Of a DNA stretch of 64,000 nt, positions 18,331 through 25,728 are shown piece by piece; within the stretch, counting starts at the first letter, position 1; the number at the start of each line of letters is the position of its first letter. Under the pieces are notes generated by a model. That model ran no database searches. It saw only the letters and a list, made by a program, of their open reading frames with translations, and was not told the DNA's origin. The DNA lies in the NCBI GenBank assembly GCA_964398945.1, contig CAYNOT010000015.1, positions 62,001-126,000 of the forward strand, written 5' to 3'. Both the position numbers and the translations under genes were made by a program. This DNA comes from JBGTGG01 sp964398945. Its GTDB lineage: Bacteria; Bacteroidota; Bacteroidia; Cytophagales; Cyclobacteriaceae.

Positions 18331-19190
18331 TCAAGCTTGAAGCGATCAAAAAAATAGGAATTGTTGGTGCCGGCACTATGGGGCAAGGCATTGCACAGGT
18401 GTGCGCCACCGCTGGCTATGCAGTAGTGCTTTATGATATTGAACCTTCCATTACTGAAAAAGCATACCAACGCATCGAAAAGGGTCTTAATAAGGCGATA
18501 GAGAAAGGGAAACTTTCAACAGGAGAAAAAGAAGAAGCGATCAAACGGATTGGCCTTACCAATTCCATTGAACGTGTCCACGCAGACATCATTATTGAAG
18601 CTGCTGTCGAACGACTGGATATAAAGCTTCAAATTTTTTCGGAGCTCGAAAAAGTAAATTCAGAAGAAACAATTTTCCTAACCAACACTTCTTCCATTCC
18701 GATAACGCAAATTGCTGCCGGATTAAAAAACCCGGAACGGCTGGCAGGGCTTCATTTTTTCAATCCTGCACCGATTATGAAGTTGGTGGAGATCATTTCA
18801 GGAGTAGCAACCGATCCCTTGATTATTGATCTCTTGAAAGACTTTGTCAAGAAAATCAAAAAAACCGGGGTGATCGCAAAAGATTCGCCCGGGTTTATCG
18901 TTAACCGGGTGGCACGCCATTTTTATGTTGAGTCATTGAAAGTACTGGAAGAAAATGTAGCCGATGTTTCCACCATTGATAAGTTGATGCGCACATCAGG
19001 TTTTAAAATGGGGCCTTTTGAATTAATGGACCTGATTGGGGTCGACACCAATTTCTCTGTGACCAGTTCGATGTACAATGCTTTTCATCAGGACGGTAAA
19101 TTCAGGCCCAGCAGGATCCAGCAACAAAAAGTAGATGCCGGGCACCATGGAAGAAAAAGCGGGCGGGGGTTTTATAAATATGATTCGTAA
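18327..19190 (+). CDS. 3-hydroxyacyl-CoA (3-hydroxybutyryl-CoA) dehydrogenase
   Basis: 287 residues. The NAD-binding Rossmann motif GIVGAGTMGQGIAQV is at about 11-25. The catalytic His is in GLHFFNPAPIMKLVEI and the substrate-loop phrase AKDSPGFIVNRVARHFY follows. The length and single C-terminal domain pair fit the short-chain PaaH/Hbd group, which oxidises 3-hydroxyacyl-CoA to 3-ketoacyl-CoA. It overlaps pheS by 4 nt and the downstream lipoprotein gene by 11 nt, so the three are translationally linked, although the functions look unrelated. Confidence 0.94.
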   Translation: MIKLEAIKKIGIVGAGTMGQGIAQVCATAGYAVVLYDIEPSITEKAYQRIEKGLNKAIEKGKLSTGEKEEAIKRIGLTNSIERVHADIIIEAAVERLDIKLQIFSELEKVNSEETIFLTNTSSIPITQIAAGLKNPERLAGLHFFNPAPIMKLVEIISGVATDPLIIDLLKDFVKKIKKTGVIAKDSPGFIVNRVARHFYVESLKVLEENVADVSTIDKLMRTSGFKMGPFELMDLIGVDTNFSVTSSMYNAFHQDGKFRPSRIQQQKVDAGHHGRKSGRGFYKYDS

Positions 19191-19620
19191 GAAAACTATT
19201 TTTTGTTGGTTGCTATTACCACTGATAGCAAGCTGCTCAGGCGATCGTTTTGATGATCCGATTCCTTTTCAACAATTTCCCGACATCATCGTGAATTTAA
19301 GTTTACCTGTAAATGCAAGCCTGCAAATTGATGGGGGGTACAAATACATCCATGATGGAGGTGTACGCGGAATAATCCTGTATAGATTTAACTCCACAAC
19401 TTATTTGGCCTACGAGAGAACGTGTTCCTTTCAACCCGCGAGTGCGTGTGCCACAGTAGAAGTCCATTTTTCAGGATTGTTCATGCACGATCCGTGTTGT
19501 TCTTCGATGTTTGGATTGGCCGATGGCTTTCCAACCGGTGGTCCTGCATGGAGGCCGTTGCTTCAGTATATGACTGTTGTGGATGGCGGAGAGGTGGTAA
19601 TTACGGACGATGTGCTTTAG
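19180..19620 (+). CDS. Rieske-like lipoprotein lacking the iron-sulfur ligands
   Basis: 146 residues from ATG 19180 (MIRKKTIFCWLLLPLIASC), a lipoprotein signal peptide with lipobox IASC (Cys19); the frame is open upstream but inside the dehydrogenase gene. The last 90 residues follow the Rieske [2Fe-2S] fold pattern: YERTCSF for the first ligand pair, then a HDPCCSSMFGLADG segment aligning with the canonical CPCHGSRFDL, then GGPAWRPLLQY. Only the first Cys is kept; the other ligand positions read Phe, Asp and Cys. A normal cluster is unlikely. Role unknown, possibly a structural or redox-thiol protein on the envelope. Confidence 0.7.
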   Translation: MIRKKTIFCWLLLPLIASCSGDRFDDPIPFQQFPDIIVNLSLPVNASLQIDGGYKYIHDGGVRGIILYRFNSTTYLAYERTCSFQPASACATVEVHFSGLFMHDPCCSSMFGLADGFPTGGPAWRPLLQYMTVVDGGEVVITDDVL

Positions 19621-19660
19621 TTGTTGGTAAGCGGTTGTTAGTAAATTGGGATACTGGACT

Positions 19661-19685
19661 CTGGATACTAGCGATTAGTATCCAG
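19661..19685. repeat. 10-bp perfect inverted repeat between convergent genes
   Basis: CTGGATACTA-GCGAT-TAGTATCCAG lies between the Rieske-like gene and the MoxR gene, which converge. A further GATACTGG / GTATC half-copy flanks it (19650-19690). There is no T-tract. It may act as a weak bidirectional terminator or belong to the TAG-rich intergenic family also seen at 33601 and 52017. Confidence 0.6.
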
Positions 19686-19717
19686 TATCGGAATGCAAGT
19701 CGAACAACTAACACCAC

Positions 19718-20692
19718 CTACCTTTCCCTCATCAACCGGTCAATCAAATCATCCACACTGATTCCTTCTGCTTCTGCTTTGAAATTACGGACGATACGAT
19801 GACGCAATACCGGCTTGGCAATGGCTTGCACATCTTCGATATCGGGAGAGTATTTTCCATTCAACAATGCATTGCATTTTGCACCTAATACCAAATACTG
19901 TGAAGCCCGTGGGCCTGCCCCCCACTCTAAATATTCAGTTGCCAATGCAGAGCTTCCTGCGATTCCCGGTCGTGTTTTGTTGGCAAGGTTAACTGCGTAC
20001 TCCACCACATTATCGGGTGTTGGTACTTTTCTTACCAAACTTTGAAAAGCTTCAATGTCTGCACCACTCAATACCTTGTTCACTTCAACACGTGCATCAG
20101 AAGTTGTTGCTTTCACCACATTCACTTCATCCGCAAGGGATGGATAAGTAAGTGAGATATTGAACATAAAACGATCCAACTGCGCTTCGGGCAAAGGATA
20201 GGTTCCCTCCTGTTCGATTGGGTTTTGTGTTGCCAGTACAAAAAATGGTTGTGGAAGTTTGTGGCTTTCCCCGGCAATGGTCACCGCATTTTCCTGCATT
20301 GATTCCAACAGCGCGGCCTGGGTTTTGGGTGGCGTTCGGTTAATCTCATCGGCCAAAATAATATTCGCAAAGATGGGGCCTTTCACAAATTTGAAGTTGC
20401 GCTCTTTGTCCATCGTTTCTGCACCAATTATATCAGAAGGCATCAAGTCCGGGGTAAACTGGATGCGCTTAAAATCCAGGTCCAACACTTTTGAAATCGT
20501 CTGTACCAATAGTGTTTTAGCGAGGCCCGGCACACCGATCAGCAACGAGTGGCCATGACAGAAAATACCGGTAAGCACAAGACGCACCACATCGTCCTGG
20601 CCGATCACTACTTTCGAAATTTCTGTTCTCAGTTTCTTAAAAGATTCCGCCATTGCATTGGCAGCATCCACATCCGATTCAAATTTTGTCAT
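19718..20692 (-). CDS. MoxR-family AAA+ ATPase
   Basis: 324 residues. Walker A is LIGVPGLAKTLLVQTI (about 51-66), Walker B is NIILADEINRTPPKTQAALL, and the sensor and arginine-finger phrase LPEAQLDRFMF follows. MoxR ATPases act as chaperones that help assemble cofactor-containing or VWA-domain complexes. A DUF58/VWA partner often follows the gene but is absent here, where the transcript ends. It follows the SurA-like gene by 7 nt at the end of a long co-directional run of folding factors. Confidence 0.95.
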   Translation of the reverse strand: MTKFESDVDAANAMAESFKKLRTEISKVVIGQDDVVRLVLTGIFCHGHSLLIGVPGLAKTLLVQTISKVLDLDFKRIQFTPDLMPSDIIGAETMDKERNFKFVKGPIFANIILADEINRTPPKTQAALLESMQENAVTIAGESHKLPQPFFVLATQNPIEQEGTYPLPEAQLDRFMFNISLTYPSLADEVNVVKATTSDARVEVNKVLSGADIEAFQSLVRKVPTPDNVVEYAVNLANKTRPGIAGSSALATEYLEWGAGPRASQYLVLGAKCNALLNGKYSPDIEDVQAIAKPVLRHRIVRNFKAEAEGISVDDLIDRLMRER

Positions 20693-20699
20693 GCGTTAC

Positions 20700-22085
20700 T
20701 TACTGGTCTAGTATCCCACAATAATCATACGTGGCATCAATATTAATAAATACGTCTTCCCTTGCGCCCATAAACCATTTCTGTAGGGCCTTGTCCTTTT
20801 TCTCATTCAGTGCTGCACCATAAATACGTTGCCAATCATCTTTCAATGAAGCTTCATGTGCCCGCATTCTTGATTTATAATAAATGATCCGGACTGCGCT
20901 TTTCTGATCATCGGTACGATACGTCATGGGGCTTGAGATTTCCCCTACTTTCATGGAATCCAATTTGAAAAAGATAACCGGGTCAAGTTCATCAACAGCA
21001 ATTCTCATCGACCCATTGTCATCTGTAAAAAACCCACCGTTGCCCTTTGTTTCCGGATCATCCGAATACTCTTTTGCCAGTTTCTCAAAAGACATTTTTT
21101 CTTCTGCAACCAAAGTCTTTAAACTGTCTAAATATCGTGCGGCATCTTTCAGATCACTGTCAGAGGGTGAAGGTGACATTAAAATATGCCTGGAATTAAA
21201 TTCATTTCCCCTGCGCTCAATCAATTGCATGATGTGAAAACCAAAAGCTGTTTCAAAGGGCATCGACAATTCACCGGGTTTTAATTTAAAAGCCATTGCT
21301 TCAAACTCCGGCACCATCCTTCCTCGTGCAGACCATCCCATTTCACCTGAATTGTACTGTGAAGAAGGATCATCTGAATATTTCCTTGCCAATTCCGCAA
21401 AAGACTCACCGGACAATATCCGGTTCCGGACCTCCATTAGTTTCAAACGTGTTTCCTCTTTTTGCGCATCGTTCACTTTGGCCTTGCGAACAATTTGCGC
21501 TACTTCTACTTCGGCAGAAAAAAACGGTAATGAGTCTTTCGGTATCTTATTGAAAAAACGTTTCACCTCCGCAGGGGTAACAGTGATGCCTTTAGAAATC
21601 GTGCCCTCCATCTCGCGGATAATCATTTGCTCACGGATCTGATCACGAAGCTCAGCCTGGATTTGCTCCATTGATTTTCCGTAAATCTGCTCCATCTCCT
21701 CCGCTGTCTTTCCGGATTGTGCCAAAATCATGTCCATACGATTGGAAGTGTTCAAATCCACCTCAGCATCAAGCACAATCACAGAATCAATCTCCGCTTT
21801 TGCCATCATCAACTTGTTCCTGATCAACAATCCCAAGTATTGACAACGCGCTTCTTCTGAAGGGCTGCCGCCATTGACAAGATAGTCCTGATACGCACGA
21901 TCAAGTTCTGACTTCAACACGATGTAATTATCGACCTTAGCGATAATCTCGTCTATCACAAACCCTTCTTCCTCACCACCACTTTGTGCCTGTGCAAACG
22001 AAATTGCGCCCAGTACGAAAAGCAAAACAACAGGTATTTTTCCCAGTCTATTCAATCCAAAAAACCTCACAGTATATCTATTCAT
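20700..22085 (-). CDS. SurA-like peptidyl-prolyl cis-trans isomerase
   Basis: About 461 residues from ATG 22085, the start of a signal peptide (LGKIPVVLLFVLGAISFAQA); the frame is open for 24 codons upstream inside the previous gene. An N-terminal SurA chaperone region (about 45-165) precedes two parvulin (PpiC) domains: one marked by ELARKYSDDPSSQYNSGEMG and a later one by KLAKEYSDDPETKGNGGFF. This periplasmic folding factor helps outer-membrane proteins mature. It overlaps the preceding lipoprotein gene by 8 nt. Confidence 0.93.
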   Translation of the reverse strand: MNRYTVRFFGLNRLGKIPVVLLFVLGAISFAQAQSGGEEEGFVIDEIIAKVDNYIVLKSELDRAYQDYLVNGGSPSEEARCQYLGLLIRNKLMMAKAEIDSVIVLDAEVDLNTSNRMDMILAQSGKTAEEMEQIYGKSMEQIQAELRDQIREQMIIREMEGTISKGITVTPAEVKRFFNKIPKDSLPFFSAEVEVAQIVRKAKVNDAQKEETRLKLMEVRNRILSGESFAELARKYSDDPSSQYNSGEMGWSARGRMVPEFEAMAFKLKPGELSMPFETAFGFHIMQLIERRGNEFNSRHILMSPSPSDSDLKDAARYLDSLKTLVAEEKMSFEKLAKEYSDDPETKGNGGFFTDDNGSMRIAVDELDPVIFFKLDSMKVGEISSPMTYRTDDQKSAVRIIYYKSRMRAHEASLKDDWQRIYGAALNEKKDKALQKWFMGAREDVFINIDATYDYCGILDQ

Positions 22086-22977
22086 TATAAATTTGAAACT
22101 CTTTTTTGCCCAATGCACCATTGTACACTTCATCCTCCAACTGTCTCGCCAGCCCAACTTTTCGTTTATTTAAAATAATATTCCGGATATCGTCTTTTAC
22201 AAACTCCAAAGGTGAAACATTGTCCGAAATCCTATACTCCAATACACGGAAAAAGTAAAGATAGTCATCAACAGATGTTTCATAATAAGGATTTGCCTTA
22301 AGAAACTGGATTTTATTTGGAATTTCAGCGAGCGGGGAATTCCGTACCAACTCATCGAACACCATCCAGGTAGAATCGGATAAATGGTAAGCCGCTGAAA
22401 AACTCAGGCAATATGATTTTAACTCCGCAACATCTTTTTCCCGTTTGGAGAATATCAAGTCTTTAATCTTGTTGGTCTTGGGGGCGCTCTTCGGCACTTT
22501 TATAAAAGTGGCCCGCACAATATTTTGCTTGAGAATAAAATTATCAATATTCTCTTTGTAATAGGCTTGTATCTCGGAATTGCTGACTGCCGTATCCAAA
22601 TTTTGTTTGATATAATGTAACTGGTATTCATACGCAATTAAGCTGTAGCGGTAATCAAGGATTTTTCGTTCGATTTCCGCTTCATTAAAATCAATTTTTC
22701 GGGAAGCTTCCTGAATCAGCAACTGTTTCTTGATCCAGCTATTGATATAGGCTTCCACACGTGAAACACTATCGCTGGCGAGGATTCCGGAAGTGACAAT
22801 CCCCGATAATTCATCATGGTACAAATAGGTATTGTTTGCCCGGGCAATGGGTTTACGGGCTGTCGTTTGCTCAGGTTGGTTGTTGAGTTTGCAGCCCACC
22901 AACGCCACCAACAAAAATAATCCACAAACCGGGCTATTTCTGTAACTGCTCAAATGCGTACTTTTTTCCCTTTTCAT
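22078..22977 (-). CDS. Lipoprotein related to SurA, parvulin domain degenerate
   Basis: About 299 residues from ATG 22977 (MKREKSTHL); the longer frame begins with TTG. A lipoprotein signal ends in LLVALVGC. The middle (about 60-160) is helical like the SurA N-terminal chaperone domain, including EIQAYYKENIDNFILKQ. The following 110 residues keep the parvulin spacing (IVRATFIKVPK ... DYLYFFRVLEYR) but not the usual GGDLG / H-I-L core. It is therefore probably a chaperone-only member of the PPIase trio. Its start lies 44 nt inside the upstream PPIase gene and its end overlaps the next start by 8 nt. Confidence 0.8.
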   Translation of the reverse strand: MKREKSTHLSSYRNSPVCGLFLLVALVGCKLNNQPEQTTARKPIARANNTYLYHDELSGIVTSGILASDSVSRVEAYINSWIKKQLLIQEASRKIDFNEAEIERKILDYRYSLIAYEYQLHYIKQNLDTAVSNSEIQAYYKENIDNFILKQNIVRATFIKVPKSAPKTNKIKDLIFSKREKDVAELKSYCLSFSAAYHLSDSTWMVFDELVRNSPLAEIPNKIQFLKANPYYETSVDDYLYFFRVLEYRISDNVSPLEFVKDDIRNIILNKRKVGLARQLEDEVYNGALGKKEFQIYNE

Positions 22978-24868
22978 TAATCTCAATGGGGTATTTTGAT
23001 TTTAGGGTATCGATCCAGATTTTCTCCAGATACTCTTGATAATCCGTCAATACACTAACCTTTGCCTCTTCCAACGTCATGGGGCCGGGGGGCAGTATAT
23101 CCAAAATTTCCGCAAGGTAATACATTCCATTGTTATCCGCTGTTTGAAGCCCTTTGGCCCATTTTACAGATGTTAAAATTGGCCTGTCCTCTTTTTGGAA
23201 CACATTGCGCTCCAGCCGGATACCATTTTTGGAGACATACTCTTGGATTTTAACCGAATCCCCTTGTTGTATCAAATCTATCAGCGTTGCTGAAAAACCC
23301 GGTTTCTGACTAGAATACAAATTCACCTTGGCACGTTCGCCCGCCTGGTAATGATTGGCGTTTGCCGCAAAGAATGCTGATACGCCAACGGAATCTTCGG
23401 AGGCCTTGTTCCACACTTCCTTTTCCATAATCTCGAAAAGCAAAATACCTTCGTAATACTCTTTCAATAGCATGGCGTATTCAGGGTGTTGAGCAAGGAT
23501 GCGGTTTTCTTCCAACTGCATGATGCACTCCTGAACATACGCATCGTATGTTTTTTCGGCATTTGCTTTTGCTGCGGCCGGATTGCTCTTTTCTATAAAA
23601 GCCATAAAACCGTGCACGTTGTATTGCACCCCATTTAAATCAAAGAGTTGATCGTTGGCTATTTCAGTTTCATCACCTTCATCTTTTAAATGCTCAAGGA
23701 TTGCTGCTTTTGTTTTTAGGTTTTCGGTGAAACGATATTGCTTTTTCAACTTCGCCAAAAGTTGTTGCCTCGAAACTTGCACGCGTTGATCCCTCGACAC
23801 CCTGCTTTTTAGGGAAGGCTCCAGTGTTTCAAAAGAAGGCAAGGGAATCCTTCTTTGCAACCGTACAATGTGCCAACCGTACGCGGTTTTGAATGGATCG
23901 GAAATGTCCCCACTATTTTTTAGTGCGAATGCAGCTTCTTCAAATTCAGGAACGGAAGCCATGCCCCTGATCCCAAAAGGACGGATTAGCCCGCCCGCAT
24001 CTTTCGATCCAGGGTCTTCTGAAAATTGTTTGCACAGCTCATCCCATGCAACCCCGGCTACCGCTTGCTCGCGGATTTTAAAAATCTGGTCACGCACAGC
24101 GGCATCATCTTTACCACCGGCAACACGTAGCATGATGTGGGAAACTTCAACCTCGCCACTGCTCGGGCGTTTATCAAAAACTTTGATCAAATGATATCCA
24201 AATTGTGTGCGCACCGGGCCAACTACCTCGCCAACTTTAGCGCCATAAGCAGCAGACTCGAAAGGATACACCATTTGCAGCGCGGTGAAATACCCAAGTG
24301 ATCCTTGATTCTGTTTTGCGGACGGATCTTCAGAGAACTGTTCGGCCAGCGCACCGAAGTCTTCGCCCTTTTTTGTCCGCTCTTTTAACTCCATGCATTT
24401 TTTAAAGGCAACCAGTGTATCTGCCGGGGCGGCATCCTCTTTCACACCGATCAGGATATGCGAAGCCTCCAGCTCAAATTGCAACCGCTCGTATGTTAAC
24501 CGTACCAGGCTGTCGATGATTTTATTATCGGGCAAATAGGGTTTTCTCAATTCATCTTTATAGGAGTTATACTCCTTTTTGAAAGCAGCAGTGGTATCCA
24601 TGCCACGGCTTTTTGCTTCCGTTACTTTCAACTTGAATTTTATATAGAGATCAAAATACTCCTGGATTTTTTCGGGTGTATGGTCCGCGGCAGACGGATG
24701 GTTTTTTTTATATAAATAAACAAACTCATCGGCTGGCACTACCTGGTTTTGTATTGAAAACAAAGCAGGGCTTTCTACAACCTTTCCACGCGCACCTTTT
24801 TTTGATCGTTGTGCCAACGTTGAAAATGAAGAAACAATAAGTAATATGAATAGAATACTTCTGGTCAT
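22934..24868 (-). CDS. Peptidyl-prolyl cis-trans isomerase with two parvulin domains
   Basis: 644 residues with a signal peptide (RSILFILLIVSSFSTLAQ). After a helical N-terminal region come two PpiC domains, marked by EASHILIGVKEDAAPAD ... QFSEDPSAKQNQGSLGYF and EVSHIMLRVAGG ... QFSEDPGSKDAGG. A long C-terminal helical region (about 350-640) has no recognised domain. It is a periplasmic folding factor of the SurA/PpiD type without a membrane anchor. It lies 15 nt downstream of the RsbW-like gene and leads the folding-factor genes. Confidence 0.94.
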   Translation of the reverse strand: MTRSILFILLIVSSFSTLAQRSKKGARGKVVESPALFSIQNQVVPADEFVYLYKKNHPSAADHTPEKIQEYFDLYIKFKLKVTEAKSRGMDTTAAFKKEYNSYKDELRKPYLPDNKIIDSLVRLTYERLQFELEASHILIGVKEDAAPADTLVAFKKCMELKERTKKGEDFGALAEQFSEDPSAKQNQGSLGYFTALQMVYPFESAAYGAKVGEVVGPVRTQFGYHLIKVFDKRPSSGEVEVSHIMLRVAGGKDDAAVRDQIFKIREQAVAGVAWDELCKQFSEDPGSKDAGGLIRPFGIRGMASVPEFEEAAFALKNSGDISDPFKTAYGWHIVRLQRRIPLPSFETLEPSLKSRVSRDQRVQVSRQQLLAKLKKQYRFTENLKTKAAILEHLKDEGDETEIANDQLFDLNGVQYNVHGFMAFIEKSNPAAAKANAEKTYDAYVQECIMQLEENRILAQHPEYAMLLKEYYEGILLFEIMEKEVWNKASEDSVGVSAFFAANANHYQAGERAKVNLYSSQKPGFSATLIDLIQQGDSVKIQEYVSKNGIRLERNVFQKEDRPILTSVKWAKGLQTADNNGMYYLAEILDILPPGPMTLEEAKVSVLTDYQEYLEKIWIDTLKSKYPIEINEKGKKYAFEQLQK

Positions 24869-24883
24869 GACGGTAGCTAAAAA

Positions 24884-25306
24884 TTATTGTTCAGCGGGGA
24901 TCTTCTTTGTAAGGATACAAATATTTTTTCCGGATTGCTTGGTGTAGTCTACCGTATCCATAATTGATTTCACCAATCGGATACCCAATCCTCCTTTTCT
25001 TTTTTGATGGACGATCCTATCGATATCGGGTTCGTGAAAACGGTTGATATCAAAGGTGTTTCCATCATCAACAATTTTAAAAACGAGCACACTCTTTTTG
25101 TCGGTGTCCACAATCAACTCAAACAAATCATCCGGATTGCAATGATGTGCATGGATCATGAGATTGGAGCACATCTCATCCAAGGCAAGTACAATCTCCC
25201 CCACCATTACTTCACTGATCGGATATCCCTTAAGTGATTCACGTACAAACTCGCGGATCCCTTTTAAGTTATCGATACTACATCCCACCTTATACTTATA
25301 CTTCAT
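24884..25306 (-). CDS. RsbW-like serine kinase / anti-sigma-type ATP-binding protein
   Basis: 140 residues, a single HATPase (GHKL) domain. The N-box is ALDEMCSNLMIHAHHC (about 48-63), the G1 box is FKIVDDGNTFDI and the G2 region is KRKGGLGIRLVKSIMD. In partner-switching systems this protein phosphorylates its STAS antagonist and binds a target, classically a sigma factor. The STAS gene is 51 nt upstream and the phosphatase gene before that, so all three parts are present. The target is unknown; no sigma gene is adjacent. Confidence 0.92.
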   Translation of the reverse strand: MKYKYKVGCSIDNLKGIREFVRESLKGYPISEVMVGEIVLALDEMCSNLMIHAHHCNPDDLFELIVDTDKKSVLVFKIVDDGNTFDINRFHEPDIDRIVHQKRKGGLGIRLVKSIMDTVDYTKQSGKNICILTKKIPAEQ

Positions 25307-25357
25307 GCTTCAATTTCTTTTTTCGGGTCACATGGAACCAATTCAATAGTAGCCATT

Positions 25358-25696
25358 TCACGAAATCACTTTCTTTGCCTGGTCTTTGTCTGCCTCAATT
25401 GTGAGCAGTTGATCCAGCCCTAAAATTTCAAAGGTATTTGCCACCCGCTCATTCATCCCAAACAGCACCATCTTTATATCCTTTTCATTAAATTCTTCGA
25501 TGTACGACATAAAAACACCAAGGCCGGCAGATGAAATATATTCCAATGAGTTGCAGTCCACCAGGATTTTTGTGTACCCTTCGCCCACGCTTTTAGCGAT
25601 TGTCAAATCGAGCTCAATGGAGGAACTGGCATCAATTTCCCCGATTAGGATTAATACGTCAGCCTTGTCTTCCTGGATTCTTTTTATATCGATCAT
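25358..25696 (-). CDS. STAS-domain anti-sigma-factor antagonist (RsbV/SpoIIAA-like)
   Basis: 112 residues, a single STAS domain. The phosphorylatable serine region is SLEYISSAGLGVFMSYI (about 49-65), preceded by LVDCNS. When dephosphorylated by the neighbouring SpoIIE-type phosphatase it should bind the RsbW-like kinase and release that kinase's target. It follows the phosphatase gene by 32 nt and precedes the kinase gene. Confidence 0.93.
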   Translation of the reverse strand: MIDIKRIQEDKADVLILIGEIDASSSIELDLTIAKSVGEGYTKILVDCNSLEYISSAGLGVFMSYIEEFNEKDIKMVLFGMNERVANTFEILGLDQLLTIEADKDQAKKVIS

Positions 25697-25728
25697 GTTC
25701 TTAAACGGCTAGTTTCATTGAATGTTTA

